NCBI RefSeq assembly: GCF_030272615.1
Contig: NC_081415.1
Coordinates: 422,309,757 to 422,373,756 of the forward strand
Length of the DNA stretch: 64,000 nucleotides
From: Cryptomeria japonica
Lineage: Eukaryota > Streptophyta > Pinopsida > Cupressales > Cupressaceae
Reading direction: 5' to 3'
Notes under the pieces: model-generated
Databases searched by the model: none
The model's input: the letters and a program-made list of their open reading frames with translations, nothing else
What the model was told of the DNA's origin: nothing
Shown here: positions 1 through 12,540 of the stretch, piece by piece
How the letters are laid out: every line of letters starts with the position of its first letter
Numbering within the stretch: position 1 is the first letter of the stretch
Position numbers and translations under genes: made by a program

Positions 1-190
1 CTCTTTCTTCATATTTTATTTTTCATATAGCATTCTTCTTCTTCTTTCAAGAGATCATTCATACCTTTCATACACAAACAATCTCTCGAGGGGGCATCAT
101 ACCTCCATCTCAGGGTATACTGGGGCAAAATTTTACTGATTTTTCTTTCAAACAATGCTCAAAATTGCATCATCTCAAAGAGGGGCAAAA
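1..190 (+). mobile_element. 3' end of an LTR retrotransposon internal region, with polypurine tract
   Basis: Non-coding sequence ending in a purine-rich tract (about 175-190, core AGAGGGGCAAAA). It abuts a TG-starting LTR at 191. That arrangement is the classic end of the internal region of an LTR retrotransposon. The rest of the element lies off the left edge. I see no coding sequence in these bases. Confidence 0.55.
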
Positions 191-718
191 TGTAGACACC
201 TAAAATTGTCCCGCGCCTACAAATGCTAATTTTACTCATTATTCCTCTTCATTAATTAACTAATTTAAAGTATTTAATTAACCTAACCTCATTCGTCTAA
301 ATTAACTTTATTCTTCTCTTCCAAATTCAAATTTAGAATTCCCCTCTAATTCCATAATCAATTAATCTTTAGTCACTTTCCTTCTAATATTAATTAAATA
401 ACTTTATTATTTAATTAATCTTGATTATTCACTTTAATTAAATACATTTCTTCTATTTTCCCATAATTAAATATTTATTCCAAATTACCTAATTAGCTAA
501 TAATGTCCTCTCAATTAAATAACTTTCCCAATTTATTTAATTTCATTTCCCTCACATTTCAAATTAATGTCATTTCTCTCCTAATTCAAATTAATTTCAT
601 TTATCTTGCATTTCAATTTAATTTCACATTTAAAAAAATTAAATTTCATCCAAATTAACCAAAATGCTAATTTCATTAAATTTCCTACATCACATGTCAA
701 AAATTCTTAACTGCCACT
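191..718 (+). mobile_element. 3' LTR, left part (interrupted by element A)
   Basis: It starts TGTAGACACC directly after a polypurine tract, as gypsy-type LTRs often do, and is AT-rich with many TTAATTAAAT words. At 718 it is cut by insertion of element A and appears to resume at 8528. The LTR at 36836 begins with the similar TGTAGACG and has the same composition, so the two may be related families. The gypsy assignment is inferred from the terminus only. Confidence 0.6.
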
Positions 719-1964
719 TGTTGGCATTTTTGCTGCATTTTGTATGACCGGTGAATGAAATGGTTGTCATTGTTGGCAACATTATCTTCTAAGTCTTCAT
801 AGTCCATCGGTAAAGAACAAGAGTTCTTATTCCTATCGGCAGTGAGTGTAGACTGGCTAAGCAGAGTATAGACCGGCTAAGCAGTGTGTAGATAGGGTAA
901 GCAGAGTGTAGACCGACTAAGAAGTAAGTAGACCGACACACAGGAGGTCAACCGACTAAGCAGTGAATAGATCGGTACACAAGAGGATAATTGGCTAAGT
1001 AGATAATAGATCGGTATACAAGAGGTAACCGGTTAGGAAGAATTTGATTAGTACACATGCATAATAGGAGTCTCAACCGACAGACTTGGAAACATCCAAT
1101 TAACATTCAGTTGAACCGACAGTCTTCCCTTTTCAACCGACAGACTTATCGGCATGAACGAATGTCTTGACTAATAACCGTGGAATTATTTTTGGAGAGT
1201 AATTTAAGGTGTGGTAACAAAATTTTGAATAAGATCTTTGCAGGGAAAATTGGCGCCAAAACTCAAGGCTAATATATTCACATAATTCATCTTGATTATG
1301 TTGTCGTCAAAGTGAAAAATATTTGTGTGTATGTAAACAGGGGGAGGAGAATAGAGAATAGCAAATACAGGTATGAAACGGTGAAGTTGAGACCGATCAG
1401 TTGAACAGAGAATGCAAAGCGGATCTATGAGATAGAGGTAGTGTGATCCGACAAATCATTCATCTTTGTTGCCTTCTAACAATTGCAACATTGTAAATCC
1501 CTTATCAGGGTGGACGTTAACTGGTTCTTTATGCAAAATCTCTTAACCGAGTCACTTCAGATATGAAGTTATAAAATCCGCTAGCAAGGTGAACTTTAAC
1601 AGGTTCTAAGGTATTCTTAACTGGATACCAATCACTTCTAACAGGGTGATGTTCTCAGAAAGAACTGGTTGTAAGCTCTTAACATGGTACCTCTTTTCAC
1701 AGCAGTAAAAGACATTGTGGGTTATCCCCACCATGGTTTCCTCCCTCTAACCGAGGGTTTCCACGTATAAATTTCTAGTGTTATGTGATGCTTATTTGTG
1801 CATGCAAATCTCTTTTTCTTTGATGTTCTCTGCTTTCATGTTTTATGCAATGCTTAAGTTAATTTTGAAGGATAGCTACAGACTGGTCAACTTTAATGTT
1901 TGAATTATGTAAAAATTGTTTGTATTGATTCACCCCCCCTCTCAATCATCAGTTAATCCTAACA
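719..1964 (+). repeat. 5' LTR of element A
   Basis: A 1246-bp direct repeat of 7279-8527, starting TGTTGGCA and ending ATCCTAACA. The U3 part carries short tandem repeats (842-1040). The 3' third has the words GTGGGTTATCCCCACC and a C-run before the end, features also present in modified form in the LTRs of element B. Confidence 0.93.
842..1040 (+). repeat. Short tandem repeats in U3 of element A
   Basis: Four units of about 20 bp built on ACCGRCTAAGCAG are followed by three units of about 39 bp. The longer unit combines an ACCGACTAAGCAG block with an AGATCGGTACACAAGAGG block. The same array is in the 3' LTR at about 7401-7600. U3 repeats like this are often enhancer-like, but no function is shown here. 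Confidence 0.7.
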
Positions 1965-1966
1965 AT

Positions 1967-1979
1967 TGGTATTGGCACC
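1967..1979 (+). other. Primer-binding site (degenerate, initiator tRNA-Met type)
   Basis: TGGTATTGGCACC lies two bases after the LTR end. It matches the plant copia primer-binding word TGGTATCAGAGCC at 9 of 13 positions. Element B has the undamaged word at the equivalent place, so this copy appears mutated. Confidence 0.6.
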
Positions 1980-2021
1980 CTCATCCTCTGAAGGAAAGCT
2001 TGACAACTTGAGGAAAATATC

Positions 2022-3411
2022 ATGGAGAAATATCAGTATCAAAAATATATTGATGAAGCCAATGAGATCATTGCTCAGCTGAAAGAGAGATTAAGAAAAT
2101 ATCTTGCTAAAAGAAAGGAACTAGCTCTACAACTAAATGAGAGTCAAGATACAATATATCAACTCTCAGAATAGAGTGGATCTGAAGAAGCAGAAGAAGC
2201 AAACTCAAAACTGATGGAAAAGAATAAGAAGTTGACTGAATAAATCACATGTCTAAAGAGAGAACATGAAAGTCAGGCCCTGAGAATGACTGAAATACTG
2301 GAAGCTAGCAGAAATGCAGATGAAAGAAAAAGAGATGCAGAAGAAGCTTTGTTAAAAGCTAAAAAAGACAAAAGGCTTGTTGAAGAATCCCTAAGAGAAA
2401 ATTGATGCAATCATCATTTAAAAAGATGAAGAAATACGAATTCTCACTAAGGAGAATGAATACATACATTAGCATTTTCATGACAACACAAAGGAAAAGG
2501 AGAAGATAATGAAAGAGATTGAACAACTCAAAAATGAGTTGAAAGCTGCAAATGAGAGAAATGAAAAGTTGAGGAAATTTAATGAAAGCTCCGAGAAGAC
2601 AGATGAACAACTAAAAGCTCAAAGGAGAACAAAGGAGACAACCGGTCTTGGTTACTCCAGGACAGGTCCTATGGAAACTGGAGAATCATATAATTCCAAA
2701 AGGATGAAGGATGATAAAAGGAACAATTCAGGAATGAAAGGTATGAAGTCTTCTAAATATTCTTGCAATCATTGTGGTAAATTGGGTCATAAGTCTGATG
2801 TTTGTAGAAATCAACTGGTGAGTCAAAAGAAGTCTTTCACCTTTGATGGTTACTGCCATAATTGTCACAAGTATGGAGAGACTGCTTATGAGTGTAGATC
2901 TCGATCTAGCAGCATATCAAATAGAAGAAGATTTAATGGATACTGCTTTACATGCAATAAATATGGACACAAATCTTAAGAATCCATGTTCAAGTCAAAT
3001 GTATTAAGATCATCATTCAAACTGGTTAGCCCTAATAAAAGGAGTAATCAGTCCAATGCCACATGTTCCACTTGTGGCAATTTTGGTCATGTTGCAGCAA
3101 ATTGCAGAATAAGAATGGGTGAGAGAAAAAATGCAGGACCATGGAGGACAACTGGTGTGGCATGTTTCAATTTCCATAAGATCGTCCACTTATCCATAGA
3201 ATGTAGGAATCGATCCTATAACCGATCTGAAGACAAGAACCAGTTTGGCAAGAAGAAAGGGAAAAATGGCATGAAAGGAAAGAAGACAATTGAAGAAGTG
3301 AGGAATGAAATGAAAAAGACATGGATTAAGAAGGAAGAAAAAAAAGAAGGAGAAAGTCATTTTGAAACTAAGTCATCATCCATCGGTGATGACAGTTCCT
3401 CTTCAAACTAA
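2022..3411 (+). pseudogene. Element A ORF1: decayed Gag-like coiled-coil and zinc-knuckle protein
   Basis: The ATG at 2022 aligns with the ORF1 start of element B. The first 300 codons are rich in K, E, Q and L with heptad-like spacing, consistent with a coiled coil. At least four CCHC zinc knuckles follow, for example CNHCGKLGHKSDVC and CSTCGNFGHVAANC, then a basic, lysine-rich tail ending in SSSSN. In-frame stops occur early (TAG at 2172) and a frame change lies near 2400-2500. A TAA at 2977-2979 falls inside one knuckle, whose last cysteine codon has become serine. Zinc knuckles normally bind the element's RNA in the particle. This copy cannot make the full protein. ORF2 begins about 480 bp downstream. 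Confidence 0.85.
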
Positions 3412-3895
3412 GCATACCGATGCTGAGGGGGAGCACATGTGGTAAGATCATTATTGAATCCCCTCGAACGATATGAGGTTATGTCTATTTGCATAGTTTA
3501 GATGCATAAAAGTTTGTTTACAATTTTTATTTTTTTGGGTAATTGTTTTGAGGGTTTGTAGAAATATTGTTTGTGTACCGGTATTGGTAACAAGCAACTA
3601 GTAAAAAGTAAATTAGTGTACCTTAAGTTGTAATGGTCAAAAGTACACAAACTAGCCGTTGCATTAAAGCACCGATAAATCTTAATCGATAAATAAAGAA
3701 ATGTCAATACATTTCATTTACCTTGCTCTCTTGTGAACATTCGTGAGCTCTCGTGCGACCTAAGGCGATCAAAAACTTGCTGAGTGCTATTTGTGCGAAG
3801 TGATCAAGCAACGTTATAGTGGTAATCGACAACCCTAGAGGAGAAGGTATTATAGGTATTCAAACTTTGTTTTGTATAATTTGTTTGAAGTCATC

Positions 3896-6800
3896 ATGGA
3901 AGCTCCTGTATAAACTCTTGTATTGGTTGAAGCACTCAAGGAACAACAACCTGAGTTCAAAATTCATCCTATGAAGGCTGGAGAGATCAACATGAACGGT
4001 GCCCTATCATCTGTGCCCTTCGGTGTGTTACTAGTTGAAGATATTCACTCCTTCATCCATTGCAAGCTTGAAGAAATTGGAGACAAATTTATTTGAAGTG
4101 AATTCAAAGGGTTCTATAATCATGATTTGTTGAAGGCAAAATATTCACATCTAAAGATCAAGGGTTTGTCGAATGCTATTGAATTTCCCAATTAATTTCA
4201 TGTCGACTGGGTTAGGTATGTATTAAGCAGAGTGCATGATCAATTTCTATGGCTGGAAGCTGGAGCACTGATTAAGATTACAAAGGATGTAATTCAGAGA
4301 ATAACAGGGTTTAGCACAACCGGTGAAGCACTAACCCTAAGAACAATTTCATCCACTGAAGTCACCCGATTGACCAAATCCTGATGTGACAGTAGAGCAA
4401 TGACAATCGCTCATATTGAGGATGCTGAAGTAAGATTTTCTTCTAAAGTGTTGGGTTATAGGGTCTATCAATCAAGTTAAATGAATAGTGTGTCGAGCGG
4501 TGCTATACATGTTGCCTATCGAATCATCAAGGAGGATGCAACATACAATGTGTGGATATTTTAAGAAATTTCAAATCAGGATGCACAAAAGGGAAAGAAT
4601 ACCAATCAGTATAGTGCAGAAGTACAAAGACAACATTTGCTTTCTTGTAGACACGGATTGTTGCATCATTCAAGCGGTTCAACCCAGAACCTTTTGGGTT
4701 CCACCTATGGGTTATGAGGTTGCAGGAGACATTGTTAAAGTTCATACAAACATGCTGCTATCTAAACCAATAGACAAGAAGGCAAAGAGATTTGGAACTT
4801 GTGAGGAGGAAAGCTCCAAAATAAAACAATAACTTAAGGAGCCAATCATACAAAGGAAAGTAAGAAAAGTGATTGATACTCTAGACAAAAAATATGGAGG
4901 CGAAGAATTCGGTGCCACTACTTCCACCGGTACTAGTGAACAAACAGGAGCCAAATCAACCAAAGTTAAAGAACAAGCAGGAGAAAAGAAGAAAATGTCA
5001 AAGGCAAAACCCAAGGGTACTACAACTTTCAAGCTAACATCATACACAAAAGAACGGGAAATGGATACTCTTGCATCTTTACTAGGTAAAGATAGACCGA
5101 TAGGAGTAACTTATGCTAGGAAGAAAAAGCATGAAGGGACAGTTGACACAAAGGCTAACAAGAAGCCAAAGAAAGATGAAAAGGAGAGTGATAAAACTGA
5201 CACCCAATCTGATGTGGAGATAAAAGAAGTCAGAAGAAGTGGTAGAAATGCACTTCCAACTATTGATGAATTGGTCCACGAGATCAGAGATTTTGGAGGT
5301 CTATCTTGGGTTAGGAGAAAATATCCCCTCTGCAACGAGGAGGACAAAAGAAAAATTGAAGACGCACTTATGTGGAACATGCATAAGTTTTGTAGAACTC
5401 CTAGTGAACTATATGGAATAGTTCCATCAAACTTGCAAGATCAAATTGAAGGGAGATGGAAAACAACTTTATCTATTGAGAAAGAGGACAGGATAAAAGC
5501 ACTCATGGAAGTGCAACATGAGCTTGATTATAATCAAGCATCTATACTAGCAGAAGCATGTATTCAATGCTTTACAATAAGGAAGAAGACAAAGAGAGTA
5601 GGCATAGGAGATGTCCAAGGTGTGCATGATAAGGGTGTTGCCTTGTGGAAGAAAATCTTGAGTCAACAAAAGGAAGCTGAAGAAGAAATAGCAAAGGGAA
5701 CAAAACAGGACCAAGGTGCAGCTGCCCTTGACAAAGGGAAAGGTAAAGACAAAGACTCTACTGAAGGTTTTGATGTTTTTTCAGTTGATGATATCATCGG
5801 TAATGTTGTGTCATATATTCCTAATCTGACTAAGGATGTAGAGCAACCGGTTGAAACTATTGATATTGGTGTTTCACCGGTAAAGGAAACCACTCAAACC
5901 AAGCATCCTGGTGTAGATGAAGTTATAGTTGAAGATATACCTTATGAAGACACGCCTCACAAAACTTTAGTAACAACAAATCCTATTGAAAATGAACCCC
6001 TTTTATCAGAGAAAAAAGGAAACAGTGGAGAAGGGAGAACAACAAAAGGAAGTAGAAAAGAAGCAAGAAGAGATGACATAAAATGAGGAGAAGGAAGAAC
6101 AACAGAAGGAAGTAGAAAACAAGCAAGAAGAGATGACAAAAATAGAGGAGAAGTAAGAAAAACAAAAGGAAGTAGAAAAGAATCAAGAAGAGATTGCAGA
6201 AATAGAGAAGATCAAGAAAACAGTGGTGGACACTCCTCTGGTAAAGAGGAAGTTAGATTTAGAAAAGGAGAGTGAAAAGATGAAAGTTAAATTCACCACC
6301 GCAGCTAGCTCTGAGGTTAAGGATGAAGAAATGTATGAAGAAACGAAGGAGGAAGAAGAGGAGGACTTTGTAATCGAAATAAAGAAGATGACCCCTAAAC
6401 AATTTATGAAAGTTTCAAAAAAATTGAAACTTCAAGCTGAAAAGGCAAAACTTAGAGCAAAGAGAAAGAAGACCAAAATTCTTAATACTGCAAAAACCAT
6501 TTTGTTTGATCTCATTCCTGACATTTATGTTGATGACAATGAACCCATCATTGATCAGTTGGGAACTCTTGTCAAAGCAATCGGTCTAGAGAAGGTTGCA
6601 GTTAGACAGTATGAAACAAAGAAAGGTGAAAATTTAATGGAACACATATCAATTGGCAAAGTTGCTCTCTCCACCAACACTGAAGAGGCCAAATCCATTC
6701 TATTGGAAGTTGGCCAATTATTGGTCAAGTCATCAAACTTCACCAATTTAATCCAAGATCTTGAAGATAAAGAGCTCAAACTCAAAGGGAAATCCAAGAT

Positions 6801-7150
6801 CTAATAGGTTCTTTTGATCCTCTAACTAGTTGTGCAACGACCTTTAGTGGAAAGGTCAAACAGTTAACTCATGAAATCAAAGAGTTAAAGAGGAAGAGGA
6901 TAAACAAGCTCTTAGTTTGCTAGAGCTACAGTGCTAGCTTGCACCGATCATTAATTTCATGCAAAGAAATGCCAAAGAAGAAGAAGGCATGATAAGTGCA
7001 CCTGATTGTAAGTCTATAGATGAAATGAAGGATTTTGTTAAATTCTTGCATGGACACTGCAACACCATGAAACGGGTGAAGTCTTCATGGCAATCCTCTT
7101 TGCAAGCTGCAAAAGAAAATTTCAAAGATATTTTTGCTTTACTTTCATAA
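3896..7150 (+). pseudogene. Element A ORF2: decayed large protein of unknown function
   Basis: It aligns with ORF2 of element B through several blocks. One is RVHDQFLWL (B: RVHDDFMWL) near 4220. Another is YKDNICFLVDTDCC near 4620 (B: YKDNICFEVDTDYC). A third is FGGLSWVRRKY near 5300 (B: YGGFAGFRYVKY), and GRWKTTLS near 5450 (B: NRWKYAMD). A lysine- and glutamate-rich coiled-coil tail runs to 7150. The first frame carries five stops: TAA 3911, TGA 4094, TAA 4193, TGA 4382 and TAA 4478, each explicable as C-to-T change at CAA or CGA. Frameshifts follow, so the longest open pieces are 4869-6086 and 6223-6804. I do not recognise the family. It is not a reverse transcriptase, integrase or protease by motif. 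A second structural protein is possible, but this is speculation. Confidence 0.8.
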
Positions 7151-7266
7151 ATCCTTTTGTATATTCTTTTCCATTGATGTCAAAAGGGAGAGTTTGTATG
7201 TGTACATGGGGTAGATGAAATAGGGGTTAGAACCAACACATTTTTTTAGTGTTTTCCACCAATGTC

Positions 7267-7278
7267 AAAGGGGGAGTT
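7267..7278 (+). other. Polypurine tract of element A
   Basis: AAAGGGGGAGTT directly precedes the 3' LTR at 7279, the position used to prime plus-strand synthesis. A second similar purine run lies about 85 bp upstream (AAAAGGGAGAG near 7182). Confidence 0.8.
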
Positions 7279-8527
7279 TGTTGGCATTTTTGGTGCATTT
7301 TGTATGACCAGTGAATGAAATGGTTGTCATTGTTGGCAACATCATCTTCTAAGTCTTCATAGTCCATCGGTAAAGAACAAGAGTTCTTATTCATATCGGC
7401 AGTGAGTGTAGACCGGCTAAGCAGAGTATAGACCGACTAAGCAGTGTGTAGATAGGGTAAGCATAGTGTAGACCGACTAAGTAGTGAGTATACTGACACA
7501 CAGGAGGTCAACCGGATAAGTAGTGAACAAATTGGTACACAGGAGGATAATCGGCTAAGTAGATAATAGACCGGTATATAGGAGGTAACCGATTAGGCAG
7601 AATTTGATCAATACATCGAAATAATAGGAGTCTCAACCGATAGACTTGGAAACATCTAGTTAGCATCCAGTTGAACCGACAATCTTCCCTTTTCAACCGA
7701 CGGACTTATCGGCATGAATGATTGTCTTGACCGATATTCCGGGAATTATTTTTGGAGAGTAATTTAAGGCACGGTAACAAAATTTTGAATAAGAATTTTG
7801 GAGGGAAAATTGGCGCCATAACTCAAGGCTAATATATTCACATAATTCATTCTGATTATGTTGTTGTCAAAGTGAAAAATATTTGTGTGAATGTAAACAG
7901 AGGGAGCAGAATAGAGAATAGAAGATACAGGTATGAATCGGTGAATCCGACACCGATCAGTTGAATAAAGCATGCAAAGCAGATCTATGAGAGAGAGGTA
8001 GTGTCATCAGACAGATCATTCATCTTTGTTGCCTTCTAACAATTGCAACATTGTAAATCCCTTAACAAGGTGGACCTTAACCGATTCTTTATGTTAAATA
8101 TTTTAACTGAGTCACTTCAGATATGAAGTTGTAAAATCCTCTAGCAAAGTGAACTTTAATAGGTTCTAAGGTATTCTTGACCGGATACCAATCACTTCTA
8201 ACAGGGTGACGTTCTTAGAAAGAACTGGTTGTAAGCTCTTAACAAGGCACCTCTTTTCACAGTAGTAAAAGAGATTGTGGGTTATCCCCACCGTGGTTTT
8301 CTCCCTCTAACTGAGAGTTTCCATGTATAAATTGCTAGTGTTGTGTGATGCTTATTTGTGCATGCAAATCTCTTTTTCTTTGATGTTCTTTGCTTTCATG
8401 TTTTATGCAATGCTTAAGTTAATTTTGAAGGATAGTTGCAGACCGGTCAGCTTGAATGTTTGAATTGTGTAAAAACTATTTGTACTGATTCACCACCCCC
8501 CCCCTCAGTCACCGGTTAATCCTAACA
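7279..8527 (+). repeat. 3' LTR of element A
   Basis: A direct repeat of 719-1964 with scattered substitutions, mostly transitions. It ends CCTAACA at 8527 and is followed at once by CCACT, the target duplication. Confidence 0.93.
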
Positions 8528-9056
8528 CCACTAACTCTCAATTCCCACTAGTGTGTCAACAATCACCTTTTTCTAACTATTCAATCAGACCACCTTTTTC
8601 GAAATCACTTTTTTCTTTGATCAACTCATCTATCCACTCATCAAGTCAGTCAAATGAGTGAATTTCTCAATTAAATCCAGTTACATGACTAATCAACTCC
8701 CAACTACCTTGTCAAATCAATCTTGATTGTAGACTCAAATTCAAAAAATCTATAAATTCAACAACAGTTCTCAATATGAATAACCACAATCTTAAAATTC
8801 TCATGTGATCATGCTGTGATAATTGAGATCTATGAATATGAGTCATCATACACTACATGAGAAGGAGAAGAACAATGGAGTCACTTGCATGGATTCATAA
8901 TTTGGTTTGCATTTGATTGTTAGATTTATTCATTTATGTTTTTTGATTGAATTCAGTTACTTCCTCTATTATTTGCGATTGAAGATTTGTAATAGATTAG
9001 AGTTTGTGGTTGCTCTTTAGTCTATTTAAATGGAATTCGATTTTCAATGTGCATAC
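8528..9056 (+). mobile_element. Probable right part of the LTR interrupted by element A
   Basis: After the CCACT duplication the sequence returns to the CT- and AT-rich style of 191-718. The end is uncertain. A terminus near 9056 (GTGCATACA) is suggested because the similar LTR at 36836-38335 ends CCGCATACA. Confidence 0.4.
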
Positions 9057-9650
9057 ACATCTTGCTATGGGATAGTTTTTTAATCTTGAGAATTATTTTT
9101 TTGATGAGAAAGTGGCTTTGAAAATTGCATCTATGCTTCCCGATGGTCCTATTGAACAATGTGTGAATTCAAGTTTGCCTCTTGATCCTATTGTGGCTTA
9201 CCCACATGATGATCTAGCTATAGTTTCTTCTCTTGTATCTCTGCGTTCAAATCCTTTGGTAGCTTGTCCTCTACTTCTCCTTTCTCTATGCATTCAGAGG
9301 ATGATATTTCATGGGTGGTTGTGTAGCGTACAAGGAGAGGTCTTCAAAAGCATAACCATCCTTCTCTATCCCTAGTTAAGGGTACTCATGGCAGTCATAA
9401 GGTTCCAAAGGTGGTTTAGTTTCCATATTTTTGGCCCTTCATCTTTTTGTAAAGGGTTTTAGGGGCCCTTCAAAACCTACTTGTGGTTGGTTGGTTGTTG
9501 GTTTGTAGAATTTCCAGTTTTTTGATGTGTAGTTGATGGTTGTTGTTCGATATAGCTCATCTTGTACATCAGCTATTCATTTTTGTAAAGGGATTTGGGG
9601 TCCCTTCAAAACCCGCTTCACCTTTGATCAAAAATATGATTTATGTTAAT
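9057..9650 (+). mobile_element. Non-LTR-like remnant with two copies of a 3' tail motif
   Basis: A short open stretch (9112-9375) has no recognisable domain; another frame here reads DISWVVV before a stop, loosely like a LINE ORF1 C-terminus. Downstream are two copies of a tail word: GTAAAGGG..., a G-rich stretch, then CCCTTCAAAACC, at about 9446-9475 and 9586-9615. The second is followed by an AT-rich end. The same tail closes the remnant at 14712. Shared tails of this kind mark 3' ends of LINE or SINE families; the family is not identified. Confidence 0.4.
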
Positions 9651-10890
9651 TTGTTCTTATTCAAAAAGATGGTTTTGAAATCATTCGTAGTGAATCAATA
9701 AAAGTACCATTTTTAAAGAAAAGGTCTAAAGACATTATTAAGTTGTGATTTTGAAATATTTAATTTCTATTGTGGTTATAGAGAGTGAAAGTGTATATCC
9801 AAATATTTATTATTTTAGTTTTGAAGTTATTTTGGGTTGATATTTTGCATGTATGATTTAAGGTTTGATTCAATTATTTTGGTGCCCTTACTAACCCAAG
9901 ACCTATTGAACCACTTTGACATACACCATTGCAATATTAAGAACCATGACAATCCAATTCTTAACAGTTTACTTATAAGAATATATAAAAAAATATTAAT
10001 TTATTTAATTAATTCAATTGCACGAGGCTCACAATTAATCTATATTCAACAATGTCTTCAAGCTTTGTTTTTGTGTTTGTTAAACCAATAATTTCTTAGG
10101 ATTTGTTCTTGGGTTTTGAGGAGTCAACAAGTTGTACATGTTTGTGTTATTCGTACCAAGTAGTGAAGGTGAAAGAGAAAGCTCATCGAGGTGGGAACAT
10201 TTAAATAGTTTCTTAAGAGTTTGCTTCTTATTATATGTTTCTTCCTTAAATTTATTAAGAACTGGATAATTAATGCTACTTTGAGCTATGTTCTTTCAGT
10301 AAGATATTTATAAAACAACAACTTCGTTTGTAATGTTGATCTTGTAGTCTTCTTATGGTGTTGAGTATTACTCTCTTTATTTTTAAGATTGTATGCAGCA
10401 TTAGTTTATTTTCCTTGGCATGCATCCACTCCAAAAGAAACTACTTCTATCATAAGAATGCCCGTATCTCATCTAGCTTGAGAAGAAAGTTGTGTTTTTT
10501 TGATAACCTAATAAATAGAGCTCAATCAAAATAAAAATGACTAAAAATTATTTCAAAATCATACATTAAAATGATAATCCAATTAAACATGTGTGAAAAA
10601 AAATATTCCAGACAAATAGTCAAGGGAAAGAAGTAAAATGTCCAAAAACATGCTCAATTTCCTTGCCTTTCTCGTAAGAGTGCATAGAAGAGTGATAAGG
10701 TACCAACCAACTATAGCATCCATATTCTTGCCTATAGGGATATTTTAAATAATCCCTTTGTTGATCAAAGGTCCAAAAGAAACATTATGAATAGATAGCA
10801 CGTACACTTGGTATAAATCACCCTTGTGTTAGGAATTACACATGGAAACTATCAATTATATGCAAATAAAGATTAAATAGAGGAATGAAA
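9651..10890. other. AT-rich intergenic sequence, nothing recognised
   Basis: Low-complexity AT-rich sequence. The short open frames (such as 9837-10091) have no domain, no codon signature and no support from neighbours. No RNA gene or repeat structure was seen. Confidence 0.6.
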
Positions 10891-12540
10891 AACACATAAA
10901 TAATAACAATGAGGAGTCAATTATTAACAGGGTTCACCCAAACTTGGACTACATCCACCAAACAGAGAGTCCAATATTATTATCCAACAAATCAAACCGA
11001 TTACAACCAGCAATCCCTTACAACTCAATACAGCTGCAAAAATGCTACAAAATTCTCTACAAAAAAAAAAATCCCAACCCCTAGCCTTTTATCAAGACTT
11101 ATGTTAGTTACATAACTAGGGTTACAACATGTCAGCCAATAGAAAAATAACACTCGACACCTTTATAAAATAATAAAATTTGTTTGGCCCCGCAAGGGGC
11201 GCAAGGGGCGCTACCCCTTGACCCCTGTTAAATAATTTTGGGGGAAACTACATCGATAGAAGTGGGGAAAATTTAACCTCTGAGTCTGATTAGGCTCCAT
11301 ATACCAACACCTTGATATGGGGCAACAATTTTTCTTTGAAGAATTTATTCTTGAATATCTTGATAAATTGGTTTCCACTATGATTGACTTATCCTTCAAA
11401 ATATCATCCTAAAGAAACTAGGCAAACAAATTATACAATACTTTTCCTTTTTAAGCTTTGAATTTGATAAAGCTTGTGACCATATTCACTCACTTTGTCC
11501 TCAAAATTTTCCATTAACTTAGTTTTGGATTCATGTGTTGATTTTGCATATTTATTTCTTTATTTTTCTTCCCAACTTATATCATTGATTGTTTTTATTA
11601 ATTGATTGTCGCCTTTGAATTTAATAATATAATATTTTCATTCTTCTATGTTCTCATTTATAAAAATACTTGTATTTATAGTCTTTGATTTTCTTATCTT
11701 GTATTTTCACCTATCAATACTTGAGTCCCTTTGACTTTGAACTTCATCAAGGTCATGGCCTTAATTCGAAGTATATAATTTAATATTCAATTATTCACTA
11801 AATATTTAGATATCTGATCATCCAAGTTCTTTATGGTAGCCTAGGTTCATTACTTCATGAATTTTAAATATGTAAATAGCTAGAGGACAATTGCCATCTA
11901 TACACCTAATCAACTAGGTTAAAAAAATTATTCTTGTTCCGTAACTACATCTATAACTTCATTTGCTTATATATACAAATGAGCAGATAAGGGTTTGGTA
12001 TAATATGTTGGAACCTTTATGTCATATCTAATGTGAATAAAAATCTTTAATATTTTTCCATTTAGTTTAATTTTCACATAAGAAGTGTTTATATTTGAGT
12101 TAAAATATATATCTAAATTGTTAATAATTAAAACACAAATGTATATATTCAACATTATTTTTTAAACAAAAATCTAGTTTCTTTGTACTTATGAACAATT
12201 TTGTTTAGTAGATGTTTAGATTTAATATAAATATATCAACATTTTTTCCTATTTTTCTAATATAAGAACCGAAAATTGTAAATATTAGCTTTAGAATTTA
12301 TTATTTTTCATAGTTGATATATGAAGAGGAAGTTCATTCCTAACTATATATATATAGGAATAATTTTTGGGAGCTTCACACTTTAAATAGTATGTTAATT
12401 TAATGGAAAGAAATTTTTATAATTAAATCTACTTAATTTTGAGATAATAAAATTAATAATATTTTACATATATAATACTTAAATATGATAAATATTAAGT
12501 GAACAATTTAAATGTCCATTCTATAGCTAGTTAACAATTT
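10891..12540. other. AT-rich intergenic sequence with a GC-rich self-complementary block
   Basis: Unassigned. The one distinctive piece is 11186-11227, a GC block with repeated AAGGGGCG words followed by the complementary CTACCCCTTGACCCC. It can fold on itself and resembles blocks in plant LTRs, but no LTR boundaries were found. The remainder has only short random frames. Confidence 0.5.

Larger units (their letters stand above)
719..8527 (+). mobile_element. Element A: complete non-autonomous LTR retrotransposon
   Basis: Two near-identical LTRs (719-1964 and 7279-8527), each TGTTGGCA...CCTAACA, bound a 5.3-kb interior. A perfect 5-bp target duplication, CCACT, sits at 714-718 and 8528-8532. 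A primer-binding-like site follows the left LTR and a polypurine tract precedes the right one. The interior holds only a zinc-knuckle Gag-like pseudogene (ORF1) and a long pseudogene of unknown function (ORF2). No protease, reverse transcriptase, RNase H or integrase motif was found on either strand. The C-rich LTR end (CACCCCCCCTCTCAATC) resembles Sirevirus-type copia LTRs, so a copia partner probably mobilised it; that is inference. Its LTRs look clearly more diverged than those of element B. Confidence 0.93.

Noticed and set aside
5082-6186. Minus-strand frames over element A ORF2
   Set aside because: They are shadows of the lysine- and glutamate-rich ORF2, whose complement reads as leucine/serine/phenylalanine-rich frames.
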